From contig JADJDQ010000007.1 in assembly GCA_016702605.1 (NCBI GenBank), positions 1 to 64,000 of the forward strand: DNA of 64,000 nt, in the 5' to 3' direction. The position numbers and the translations under genes were made by a program. Below the pieces are notes generated by a model. The model had not been told where the DNA came from and searched no databases. It was given only the letters and a program-made list of their open reading frames with translations. Source of the DNA: Candidatus Intricatilinea gracilis. Its GTDB lineage: Bacteria > Pseudomonadota > Gammaproteobacteria > Burkholderiales > Burkholderiaceae_C. Below are positions 1 to 14,888 of the stretch, piece after piece; positions within the stretch are counted from its first letter, which is position 1, and each line of letters starts with the position of its first letter.

Positions 1-3365
<3,365 letters not shown>

Positions 3366-3408
3366 TCGCGACCGCTGCTGCGGGGCCCATGTGCCCCGCA
3401 CCAACGAC

Positions 3409-3435
3409 AAGGCCCGCCAAGTGCGGGCCTTTTTT
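3409..3435 (+). terminator. Rho-independent terminator of rpoC
   Basis: A 9-bp perfect stem (AAGGCCCGC / GCGGGCCTT) with a 5-nt loop runs into a T-tract, 44 bases after the rpoC stop. A second perfect 8-bp hairpin (TGCGGGGC / GCCCCGCA, 3379-3400) precedes it, giving a tandem hairpin typical of the end of a strong operon. Confidence 0.9.
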
Positions 3436-3605
3436 CTGGGCTGAGCGATGTGAGTATGCGTCCGGCGAAGTCACATTGAATACCGGCTGACGATGTAGGA
3501 GCCTCGTGTCCCCAGGCTTCAGGTGGGCCGTGGACCCAAGAGAAGGTGGGACGGCGGCGTCGTCGACGTCGGCACAGCGCGGTTCAAGGCCGACGCGGTC
3601 GCGGC

Positions 3606-3737
3606 GGGGGGGGGGGGGGGAGGGGAGGGGGGGGGGGGTGCGGGGGGGGGGGGGGGGGGCGGGGGGGGGGGGGGGGCGCGGGGGGGGGGGGGGGGGGGCG
3701 CAGTGGGGGGGGGGCGGCTGGGGGGGGGGGGGGGGGG
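3606..3737. repeat. 132-nt almost pure poly-G tract
   Basis: About 132 bases of G on the plus strand, broken by only a few A, T and C bases. It lies between the rpoC terminator and a truncated IS66 gene. Open frames across it encode only polyglycine or polyproline and are not genes. Tracts like this are a known artefact of two-colour Illumina chemistry, where no signal is read as G. A real G-quadruplex-prone tract is possible but less likely. The stretch 3436-3605 holds no recognisable feature. Confidence 0.9.
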
Positions 3738-3744
3738 CGCGCCT

Positions 3745-3870
3745 GCGGAAGGTTCCTGGTCGGTGATGCCTCGACCACGCTGCTGACCCGTGCGCAGTTC
3801 GATGCCTGGTGCTGGGCCTGCCGTGGCAACGCGTGGGCGGGCCGGCATCATCCGCGTCATCGAGATCGCG
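3745..3870 (+). pseudogene. tnpB: IS66 TnpB C-terminal remnant
   Basis: Read across two frames, this stretch gives the hallmark end of IS66 Orf2/TnpB: a TLLTRAQFDA-like segment, then an LGLPWQRVG-like motif, then a G-I-I-R-V-I tail. At least one frame change is needed near 3805 and another near 3840. The 5' portion is replaced by the poly-G tract. Boundaries are approximate. Confidence 0.6.
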
Positions 3871-3889
3871 CCAGGCCGGCTGCAATTGG

Positions 3890-5369
3890 GGGGTGCGCCC
3901 GCGCTCGGGGGCACCGGCTGTCCGATCAGCGCGCAGCAACTGGACGCCTGCGCCCACGCGGCGGGGATGCTGTCGCTGATGGCCCAGATCGGCCAGGGCC
4001 GATCGGGGGGGCGGCCTTCAAGGCGATCGACAAGCTCACGCACGGATGGCGGTGCTCAAGCGGCTGAAGTTCGCCGCCCCAGCAGGCTTCGCCAGCACCC
4101 TGGCCCGAGCAAAAGCCTGCTGGAAGGACGCTCGACGCCACCTGGGAACTCGGCGGAGATCGGGCGGCCACGCCGGCGACAGGCAAGACCGAGAGAAGAC
4201 CCAAGCGCCCGCTGCCGCCGCACCTGCCGCGCGGCGGGCACACGGCCGGCGGACACCGCCTGCGGCTGCGGGCAGCCGCCGCATCGGTGAGGATGTGGCC
4301 GAGAAGCTGGACTACCAGCCCGGCGTGTTCACCGTCGAGCGCCATGTGCGTGGCAAGTGGGTATGCCGCTGCTGCGACAAGATCATCCAGGCGCCAGTGC
4401 CGGCGCGTCATGCAAGGGCATTCCCACAGCCGGCCTGCTGGCGCACCTGCGGTGGCCAAGTTCATGGACCACCTGCCGCTGTATCGCCAGGCATCTTCGG
4501 CGCGCTGGCTGATCGCACGCCTGGCGCAGTGGGTGGGCGAGTGCGGCGCGCAACTGCAGCCGCTGGTGCAGGCGCTGGCCGCGAACGCGCCACGTGGTGC
4601 TGCGCCGACGAAACACCGGTGGCCATGCTCAAGCCAAGCACCTGGCGACGGCAAGCGCAGGCTACATCTGGTCGACGCGCACCCAGGCGGTGGTGTTCGA
4701 GTTCTGGGACCCGCGCCGGCGAGAACGTGCGCGAGTTCTCTCGACCCCCAAGGCCTGGCAGGGCACGCTGGTGCCGACGGCTTCAGCGGCTACACCGCAA
4801 CGACGACCAAGGGTGTGACCTCGGCGCAGTGCATGGCGCGCCAGACGCAAGTTCAACGATCTGTGGGCCAATCACCGCAGCGAAGTGGGTCGCAAGGCGC
4901 TGCGGCCACCAGTGCCTGTTCAGGATCGAGCGCGGATCAGGACCTGCCCGGCGACGAGCGCAAGCGCATACGCCAGCGCAAGTCACGGCGGGTGCTGGGC
5001 GTCTTCCGCCGCTGGCTGTTGGCACAGCGACAACTGGTGCCGCCCGGATCGGCCACGATGAAGGCGATCGACTACAGCCTCAATCGCTGGACACAACTCA
5101 CCCGCTTCGTCGACGATGCTGACGTGCCGATCTCCAACAACTGGGTGGAGCACATCAGGACCATTGCACTCGGAAGGGCGAACTGGCTGTTCGCCGGCAG
5201 CCTGCGCGCGGGCAAACGCGCCGCGGCCGTCATGAGCCTGCTGCACTCGGCGCGCATCAACGGGCACGACCCCTACGCGTACTTCAAGGACGTGCTGGAG
5301 CGGCTGCCAACCCACCCGGCCAGCCGCATCGACGAGTTGCTGCCGCACCGCTGGGCGCCGCCTTCCTGA
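3890..5369 (+). pseudogene. tnpC: IS66 TnpC transposase, multiply frameshifted
   Basis: DDE transposase of IS66. Family blocks appear in order in different frames: the N-terminal IDKLTH and VLKRLKFAA segment (about 4020-4080), the zinc-finger-like region (RIGEDVAEKLDYQPGVF and KWVCRCCDKIIQAPV, about 4280-4400), KFMDHLPLYRQ (about 4460), the catalytic ADETPVAMLKP (about 4600), and the C-terminal domain with ISNNWVE, ALGRANWLFAGSLRAGKRAA and HDPYAYFKDVLERLP (about 5030-5320). Only the last 400 bases are clean. The start codon is not identifiable. Confidence 0.8.
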
Positions 5370-5464
5370 AGTTCGACTCCAACGGCTTGCCGGACGGCGA
5401 GGTGACTTGGCCGGACGGATACCGATGTGACGCTACACCCGGCTCGCCGCCGGGCCGGGACTCG

Positions 5465-6262
5465 TCAGGCGCGTGCCGACTCGGCGCGCAGCGCGGGCAG
5501 CAGGGCGCTCATGTTGACGCGGGCGTGGCGCAGGTCGATGGGTTCGACGATGCCTTCACGGCGCAGGATGGACACGAGGCGGCTGGCGGTCTCGAAGGTC
5601 ATGTCGAGCATGGCACCCATCTCGAGGCGGGTGGGCCACCACACCAGGCTGTCGCCCACGCTGTATTCACTCAGCTTGAGCAGCAGGCGCAGCATGCGGT
5701 GCCGCGCTGGGCCGCGGGTGATCTCGGTGAGCCATTCGTCGGCGTCGTCGAGTGTGCGTTGCCAGCGCTTCATCAGGTCGTGCATCAACTCGGGATGCTT
5801 GTGCGTGAGGTCGTCGATCAGCACACGCGGCATGCGGCAGACCTCGACATCGGTGCAGGCCACGGCATCGGCCGCGTAGGTCTGGTCGAGTGCGGCTTCG
5901 AGACCGATCACATCGGCTCTGCCTGCCAGACGCAGGATGCGCCGCTCGCCGGCTTCACTGCTGCGTTCGATACGCACCACGCCCGACTTGACCGTGTAGA
6001 GCGCCTTGCCGCTGGCCTGGGCACTGAACAAGGTCTCGCCGGCCGACAGGCGCAGATCGGCAATGTGGGTGTGGATCTCGGCCAGCGCGTCGTCGTCGAG
6101 CACGCCGAACAGGCCGAACTGCCTGACCCCGCAGCGCCGACAGGTTTCGGCTTGAGAATTGCCATGAAACGTGGCGTCCGTGCCGGTCAACATGCCTGGA
6201 CGGATCGGGATCACCATGTGTGGATCCGACATCACGCCGGGAGGACTTGCGGTTTTGCTCAT
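5465..6262 (-). CDS. Crp/Fnr-family regulator, FNR-like, lacking one cluster cysteine
   Basis: Transcription factor with an N-terminal cyclic-nucleotide-binding-fold sensor domain and a C-terminal Crp-type winged helix. The likely start is the ATG at 6262. A longer frame runs up to 6355, and shorter starts exist at 6232 and 6217. From this start Cys41 and Cys44 match two N-terminal [4Fe-4S] ligands of E. coli FNR, and Cys142 (VCRMP) matches the fourth. The third ligand is Gly50. The recognition helix keeps E..SR (FETASRLV), the FNR class that reads TTGAT-type half sites. It may sense oxygen or redox state with an altered cluster, or not by a cluster at all. It faces uvrA divergently. The 272-bp gap between them shows no clear operator. 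Confidence 0.85.
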   Translation of the reverse strand: MSKTASPPGVMSDPHMVIPIRPGMLTGTDATFHGNSQAETCRRCGVRQFGLFGVLDDDALAEIHTHIADLRLSAGETLFSAQASGKALYTVKSGVVRIERSSEAGERRILRLAGRADVIGLEAALDQTYAADAVACTDVEVCRMPRVLIDDLTHKHPELMHDLMKRWQRTLDDADEWLTEITRGPARHRMLRLLLKLSEYSVGDSLVWWPTRLEMGAMLDMTFETASRLVSILRREGIVEPIDLRHARVNMSALLPALRAESARA

Positions 6263-6534
6263 ACACAGCTTCTGACACACGGCACAACGAGCCTGGAAAC
6301 AGAGCTTCGCACTGGAGGCCGTGAGCCGCAGTATGACCTCGAACCTGACGCGCAACCCTTCCGGCCTTGCCTTTCACCGGACAAGGCGATCTGGGTCAGA
6401 TTGCACACAACTATCGTTCGCCGCAGGGCCTGGAGAGAAGCCTCTGGCATGGGGCAAGCATCGATGCCGCTGGCTATCATCGTTCGATCTTCAGCTGCGA
6501 TCGGGCAGCGGTGTGCCTGTGTGATCGGTAGTTA

Positions 6535-9627
<3,093 letters not shown>

Positions 9628-9698
9628 ATGCCCCGGCTCGGTGCCGGGGGCAGGGCGCGCAGCCCCTCGTTACCGAGGTGCTGCCGCCTGGCGTGGGA

Positions 9699-10884
9699 TC
9701 ACAGGCGTTCGAAGATCGCCGCGATGCCCTGACCGCCGCCGATGCACATGGTCACCAGGGCGTACTTGCCGCCGGTGCGGTGCAGTTCGTAGACGGCCTT
9801 GGTGGCCAGGAAGGCGCCCGAACAACCGATCGGGTGACCCAGGGCGATGGCGCCGCCGTTGGGGTTGACCTTGCTGAGGTCCAGATCCAGACCACGCGCC
9901 ACGGCGATGGCTTGTGCGGCGAAGGCTTCGTTGCTTTCGATCACGTCCATCTGCGACAGCGTCAGGCCGGCCTTCTTGAGTGCGAGCTTGGTGGCCGGGA
10001 TCGGGCCTTCACCCATCACGTCGTTGGGCACACCGGCGACGGCGTAACCGGCCAGGCGGGCCATCGGCTTGTGGCCGGCGGTCGCGGCCACGGTGGCGTC
10101 GGCCAGCACGAAGAAGGCGGCGCCGTCGTTGATGCCCGAGGCGTTGCCGGCGGTGACGCTGCCGTCCTTCTTGAACGCCGGCTTCATCTTGGCCAGCGCT
10201 TCCATGGTGGTGTTGGCCTTGACGTGTTCGTCGGTGTCGAAGGTGACCTCGCCCTTGCGGGTCTGCTTCACGATCGGAACGATCTGGCTCTTGAAGCGGC
10301 CTTCGGCGATGGCGGCAGCGGCCTTGCGGTGCGACTCGACCGCCAGCTGATCCTGCTCTTCGCGGGTGATGCCCCACTTGGTGACCAGGTTCTCGGCCGT
10401 GATGCCCATGTGGCCGACGCCGAACGGGTCGGTGAGTGTGGCGACCATGGTGTCGATGAGCTTGGTGTCACCCATACGAGCGCCGGTGCGCATCGCGGGC
10501 GACAGGTAACCGCCGCGGCTCATCACTTCGACACCACCGCCCACACCGTAGTCGGCGTCACCCAGCAGGATGTTCTGCGCCGTCGTGACGATGCCCTGCA
10601 GGCCCGACGAACACAGGCGGTTCACGGCCATGGCGACCGAATCCATCGGCAGGCCGGCCTGGATCGACGCGACACGCGCCACGTAGGCGATAGCGGCTCT
10701 CGGTCGGGATGGTGTTGCCCACGGTCACGTAGTTGATCTGCTGGGGGTCGACGCCGGAGCGGCTGACCGCTTCCTTCATCACGGTACCGGCCAGCTCTGC
10801 CGGCTCGATGTCGGCCAGCGAACCACCGAAAGTACCGATGGCGGAACGGGCAATGCCCAGAACGACGACGTCACGCTTGCTCAT
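9699..10884 (-). CDS. bktB: Acetyl-CoA C-acyltransferase (BktB-type beta-ketothiolase), one apparent frameshift
   Basis: Thiolase condensing or cleaving acyl-CoAs, as in polyhydroxyalkanoate synthesis and fatty-acid or branched-chain breakdown. It starts with MSKRDVVVLGIARSAIGTF at 10884. The nucleophile Cys is in AVNRLCSSGLQ, the catalytic His in ALGHPIGCSG, and the second Cys in CIGGGQGIAAIFERL at the C-terminus. Length (about 394 residues) fits the family. One extra base near 10690-10694 (after the codons for IPTESR) shifts the frame. Removing it restores a continuous ...ESRFAYVARVASIQAG... product, so I read it as a sequence error. It resembles BktB more than PhaA from memory, so the symbol is tentative. 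Confidence 0.9.
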
Positions 10885-11079
10885 CTCAGTCTCCTGCAGG
10901 GGGGGTATGAATTCAGAAGGCCTGAACCATACGCGATACAAGCTACAGGTGGCTGACGCAGCGCGACATTCCTCACGCCGTGTCGGGTCAGGCAAGCGGG
11001 CGCCGGCCCGGGCCACGCGCGCAGAATGTGCGGCTGGCTTGTGGTCCCCAAGCCGGTGATCACCCGCCTAGAAAGTTTC

Positions 11080-12483
11080 ATGAAGAGTGCCCTGTTCGTC
11101 GACTTCGACAATGTGTATTCGGGCCTGCGCAAGCTCGACCCCTCGTATGCCGACCGGTTTGCGCGCCAGCCGCTGCGCTGGGTCGAGTGGTTGCTCAACG
11201 ACCTGGCACCACCCGAACATGCGCCCGAAGGTGCGCGCCGGCGCCTTCTGGTGCGCCGCTGTTACCTCAACCCGCAGGTCTATCAGCGTTACCGCCCGGC
11301 CTTCAGCCATGCTGGCTTCGAGATCGTCGATTGCCCCTCGATGACGAGTGAAGGCAAGACCAGCACCGACATCCACATGGTGCTCGACATGGTCGACCTG
11401 CTGCAGCACCAGGTGCACTACGACGAGTTCATCGTTTTCTCGGCCGACGCCGACTTCACCCCCGTGCTGCGCAAGCTGCGCCGCTGGGACCGCCGCACCA
11501 CCGTGCTGGCGATCGGCTTTCCGTCGGCCGCCTATCGCGCCTCGGCCGACCTGCTGATCGACCCCGACCTGTTCCTGCGCGACGGCCTGGGTCTGCGCGA
11601 AAACGACGAAGGTGGCTTGTCGCCCGGGCCGGACGACACCCTGTCGATCACGCCCGGCCTGCCGTCGATCACACCGGGTAGCTGGTCTGCTGCGGGGCTG
11701 GCTGCTGTCTCGGCGAGCGCCTACACCAGCGGCGGGCTGGCGTCGGGTGACTCGGGCACCGGGCACCAGCCGATGGCCGCGCCCCGTCTGGTGAACGGCG
11801 GCAACTCACCCTTGCCCGATGTCGACACGCTGGTGGCCCGCATCCGCGCCGAGGCGGCGCGTTCGGAACTGCCGGTCCCGTGCGCCCGCCTGGCGTCACG
11901 CCTGATGGGTGAGTTCCCCGGCCTGTCGCCCGACTGGCTGGGGCAAGGCGGTTTTCGGCGTTTTCTCGAATCGTTGCCACTCGACCCGCTGGCGCTGGAC
12001 TGGAGCGGCTCGGGCGGCTACCTGTTCGACCCGGAACGCCACACCGTGCGCCATCCGGTGGCCGCCCGGTCGCTCATCGACGCGGCCGCCTGGGGTGTGG
12101 ATGCTCCCACCCTGGCCTTGATCCGCTCGGTGCACGATGCCACCGGTGTGCCGCTGCTGGCGCCGCGCGACTTTCGCGCCTTGTTCGATGCCATCGTGGC
12201 CGACGTGGCCGAGCATCCCTTCCAGCTCAACGAGACCGGCAAGAGTGTGCGCGACCGCTGCCGCGACGCCGGCCGCGACATCAGCCGTGAAAGTGTCAAC
12301 TGGGTGCTGCGTGGCCTGCTGCTGTGTGGCCACGAGTTCGGCCAGGGCCAGGACGACGTGCCCACCCTGTCGTACCGCCTCGTCGGCAACCTCATCAACC
12401 TGTGCCGCCGCGAACAGGTGGTGATGGACGAAGGCGCCCCCGGCGTGTTGCAGCGCTGGATGAGCGGGAAGATGGGCGAGTAG
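11080..12483 (+). CDS. NYN-domain protein with C-terminal LOTUS/OST-HTH-like region
   Basis: Predicted PIN-like ribonuclease of the LabA/NYN group. Acidic residues typical of the fold are visible: FVDFDNVYSGL at residues 5-15, TDIHMVLDMVDLL near 97, and FSADADFTPVLRKLRR near 122. After a low-complexity Ser/Gly/Pro linker (about 180-240) comes a predicted OST-HTH/LOTUS-like segment (DVDTLVARIRAEA... to GGYLFDPERH), then a third helical region. The ATG at 11080 is chosen because the protein then opens directly on the first NYN strand. A longer frame from 11026 adds 18 unconserved residues. The RNA target is unknown. Confidence 0.85.
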   Translation: MKSALFVDFDNVYSGLRKLDPSYADRFARQPLRWVEWLLNDLAPPEHAPEGARRRLLVRRCYLNPQVYQRYRPAFSHAGFEIVDCPSMTSEGKTSTDIHMVLDMVDLLQHQVHYDEFIVFSADADFTPVLRKLRRWDRRTTVLAIGFPSAAYRASADLLIDPDLFLRDGLGLRENDEGGLSPGPDDTLSITPGLPSITPGSWSAAGLAAVSASAYTSGGLASGDSGTGHQPMAAPRLVNGGNSPLPDVDTLVARIRAEAARSELPVPCARLASRLMGEFPGLSPDWLGQGGFRRFLESLPLDPLALDWSGSGGYLFDPERHTVRHPVAARSLIDAAAWGVDAPTLALIRSVHDATGVPLLAPRDFRALFDAIVADVAEHPFQLNETGKSVRDRCRDAGRDISRESVNWVLRGLLLCGHEFGQGQDDVPTLSYRLVGNLINLCRREQVVMDEGAPGVLQRWMSGKMGE

Positions 12484-12639
12484 GCGCGCGAAGTCGTCGA
12501 ACAGGCGAGGTCACAGCAGGCGCGCTCAGCCCTGCGACTCGTCGCCCAGGCTGTCCAGGTCCGCCAGATCCCTGGCCCTGCCGGTGGCGTGCTTGCGGGC
12601 CGACGTGTCCAGGCCTTGCCGGCGCTGAGTTCACCTGCG

Positions 12640-14373
12640 TCAGGTCGCCTTCGAACCCAGCATCTCGACTGCCAGCGCCTCGGCCACTTCGATGCCATCG
12701 ACACCGGCCGACATGATGCCGCCGGCGTAGCCCGCACCTTCACCGGCCGGGTACAGGCCGCGGGTGTTGAGGCTCTGGTAGTCCTTGCCGCGGTTGATGC
12801 GCAGCGGTGACGAGGTGCGTGTCTCCACACCCGTCAGCACCGCATCGGCCATGGCGAAGCCGCGGATCTGGCGCTCGAAGGCGGGCAGGGCCTCGCGGAT
12901 GGCGTCGAGCACGTAGCGTGGCAGGCTTTCGCGGCCGGGTTCACTCAGGTCGGTGAGGTTCACGCCGGGGGTGTACGAGGGCATGACGCTGCCGAAATCC
13001 TGGCCGCGGCGCGGCTTGCGTTTGTTGGCGATGAAGTCGCCCACCAGCTGGCCCGGCGCAAGGTACCCGCCACCGCCCAGTTCGTAGGCGCGTGACTCCC
13101 ACTGGCGCTGGAAGGCCATGCCGTCGAGCGGGCTGACCGGGCCGGAGCGGTCACCTTGGCGGCCGTCCTGGCGGTAGTCCTCGGGGCTGATGCCGACGAC
13201 GATGCCGGCGTTGGCATTGCGTTCGTTGCGCGAATACTGGCTCATGCCGTTGGTGACGACGCGGTCGAGTTCCGACGTGGCCGCGACCACCGTGCCGCCC
13301 GGGCACATGCAAAAGCTGTAGACGCTGCGCCCGTTGCCGGCGTGGTGCACCAGCTTGTAGTCCGCCGCGCCCAGGATGGGGTGGCCGGCACTCGGGCCGA
13401 AGCGCGCCTTGTCGATCACACTTTGCGGGTGTTCGATGCGGTAGCCGATGCTGAAGGGTTTGGCCTCCATCGCCACGCCGCGTCCGTGCAGCGTGGTGAA
13501 GGTGTCACGGGCGCTGTGGCCCAGGGCCAGCACGACATGATCGGCGCGGATCTGTTCGCCCGAGGCGAGCTGCACGCCGCGCACATGCCGCGTCACGCCG
13601 TCGCCAGGTGCGGACTTGTCACTGCGTCGCTGCTCGACCAGCAGGTCGACCACCTGCTGCTGGAAGCGGATCTCGCCGCCAAGCGCCTCGATGTCGGCGC
13701 GCATCTTCTCGATCATGCTTACCAGCCTGAACGTGCCGATGTGCGGCTTGCTGACAAACAGGATCTCGTCCGGCGCGCCGGCCTTGACGAACTCGGTGAG
13801 CACCTTGCGCGTCAGGTGGCGCGGGTCGCTGATCTGGCTCCAGAGTTTGCCGTCGCTGAAGGTGCCGGCGCCACCTTCGCCGAACTGCACGTTCGATTCG
13901 GGTGTGAGCACACCCTGACGCCACAGGCCCCAGGTGTCCTTGGTGCGTTCACGCACGACCTTGCCACGCTCCAGCACGATGGGTTTCAAACCCATCTGCG
14001 CCAGGATCAGCGCGGCAAAGAGGCCGCAGGGGCCGAAACCGATCACCAGCGGGCGCAGCCGTTCGCCCGAGCTGTAGAAGTCAGCCGGCGCGTGCCCCAT
14101 GAACTTGTAGCGTGTGTCCGGGCTGGCCTTGATGTGCGGATCGGCGGCGTGGCGCGCCAGCAACTCGGCATCACTCAGGCCCTCGGCCAGCGTGCAGTCC
14201 AGCGTGTAGATCAGCTGGATCGCGCTCTTCTTGCGCGCGTCGTAGGCGCGTTTGAAGACGCTGAATCTCGCCAGATCGGCGTCGCGCGCCAGGCCCAGGC
14301 GCACCACGATGGCGGCGCGCAAGGCGTCGTCGGCATGGGTGAGCGGCAGGCGCAGGTCGGTGAGGCGGATCAT
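12640..14373 (-). CDS. FAD-dependent dehydrogenase (COG2509 type)
   Basis: Uncharacterised flavoprotein of 577 residues. The N-terminal 90 residues form a separate alpha/beta domain typical of COG2509. The Rossmann motif GFGPCGLFAALILAQMGLKP (near 110) is followed by FGEGGAGTFSDGKL. The C-terminal FAD segment is GLYPAGEGAGYAGGIMSAG. No membrane segment or signal was seen. The substrate is unknown. Downstream, 12526-12630 contains a short open stretch reminiscent of the C-terminus of a nucleotidyltransferase, possibly a relic. Confidence 0.85.
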   Translation of the reverse strand: MIRLTDLRLPLTHADDALRAAIVVRLGLARDADLARFSVFKRAYDARKKSAIQLIYTLDCTLAEGLSDAELLARHAADPHIKASPDTRYKFMGHAPADFYSSGERLRPLVIGFGPCGLFAALILAQMGLKPIVLERGKVVRERTKDTWGLWRQGVLTPESNVQFGEGGAGTFSDGKLWSQISDPRHLTRKVLTEFVKAGAPDEILFVSKPHIGTFRLVSMIEKMRADIEALGGEIRFQQQVVDLLVEQRRSDKSAPGDGVTRHVRGVQLASGEQIRADHVVLALGHSARDTFTTLHGRGVAMEAKPFSIGYRIEHPQSVIDKARFGPSAGHPILGAADYKLVHHAGNGRSVYSFCMCPGGTVVAATSELDRVVTNGMSQYSRNERNANAGIVVGISPEDYRQDGRQGDRSGPVSPLDGMAFQRQWESRAYELGGGGYLAPGQLVGDFIANKRKPRRGQDFGSVMPSYTPGVNLTDLSEPGRESLPRYVLDAIREALPAFERQIRGFAMADAVLTGVETRTSSPLRINRGKDYQSLNTRGLYPAGEGAGYAGGIMSAGVDGIEVAEALAVEMLGSKAT

Positions 14374-14406
14374 GGGCGGGGCGCAACAACGAGGCTTAGA
14401 AATGAC

Positions 14407-14428
14407 TAGACGGCCTGGTGGCCGTCTA
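14407..14428 (-). terminator. Hairpin upstream of the FAD dehydrogenase gene
   Basis: A perfect 9-bp stem (TAGACGGCC / GGCCGTCTA) with loop TGGT lies 34 bases above the dehydrogenase start and downstream of the small basic gene. There is no long U-run. It may be a weak terminator or an mRNA 5' structure. Confidence 0.5.
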
Positions 14429-14492
14429 TTTCAGAGGGACAAGGGGCTCGGCGTACTTGCGCCAGCTCCCCACGGTCGCCCAGCGGGCGACC

Positions 14493-14542
14493 GGTAAATC
14501 AGGCTCAAACAGTCCTCAGGACTGTTTGTGTCCTGATTTACC
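14493..14542 (-). terminator. Nested inverted repeat at the 3' end of the small basic gene
   Basis: The outer 11-bp arms GGTAAATCAGG / CCTGATTTACC enclose inner 11-bp arms CAAACAGTCCT / AGGACTGTTTG separated by one base. The stop codon of the 55-residue gene lies in the outer arm. The structure is very stable, but the U-run is missing, so a terminator is likely but not certain. Confidence 0.6.
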
Positions 14543-14705
14543 CACCCTTCTTCGCGCGCTTGCCGGGGTTCTTCTTGCTGCGGGTGTGAGTACCACGCTC
14601 GAGGCTGACTTTCTGGCCGCGCGGCGCGGTGAAGGAGACACCCTTGGGGGCGGCGGGACGGGGGGTGGCCTTGGCTGCGGCCTCGGTGATGATCTTGTTG
14701 CCCAT
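14538..14705 (-). CDS. Small basic protein, 55 residues, unknown function
   Basis: Starts MGNKIITEAAAK and ends NPGKRAKKGG. A GGAG Shine-Dalgarno sequence lies about 7 bases before the ATG at 14705. It is rich in Lys, Arg, Ala and Pro, with no cysteine, membrane segment or signal. The basic tail suggests nucleic-acid binding, but this is inference. Its own strong stem-loop at the 3' end supports a short independent transcript. I do not recognise the family. Confidence 0.65.
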   Translation of the reverse strand: MGNKIITEAAAKATPRPAAPKGVSFTAPRGQKVSLERGTHTRSKKNPGKRAKKGG

Positions 14706-14888
14706 GGTGGCTCCGGAGACAGGTGAGAGAAAAAATCGATCGAAATTCGAGGCAGGGATTAGGCCACAAGTCCGGCCCGGTGCTTGACGGCTGCGCGCGA
14801 CAGGCGCGGCAGGGTGGGCGGTCAGCCGTCCGGCGCGGGCCATCCCGATGCACCGGGCAGTGCCGCGCCGCCAGGACGTGGCTGAGGA

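Larger units (their letters stand above)
3745..5369 (+). mobile_element. Broken IS66-family insertion sequence
   Basis: The tail of an IS66 accessory gene (tnpB) is followed by most of a tnpC transposase, in the usual IS66 gene order. The left end, tnpA and most of tnpB are absent, the element being cut at the poly-G tract. No convincing terminal inverted repeat was found on the right, between the tnpC stop (5369) and the next gene (5465). The frame is broken many times. The element cannot be functional as written, but part of the damage may be sequence error as in rpoC. Confidence 0.8.

Noticed and set aside
3506..3766. Glycine-rich frames across the poly-G tract
   Set aside because: They exist only because GGG codes for Gly in every plus-strand frame. 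No ribosome site or homology is visible.
3745..5369. Active IS66 element
   Set aside because: The left end, tnpA and most of tnpB are missing, tnpC is frameshifted repeatedly and no terminal repeats were found.
6263..6534. LexA (SOS) box upstream of uvrA
   Set aside because: uvrA is often SOS-controlled, but no CTGT-N8-ACAG-type palindrome was found in the gap.
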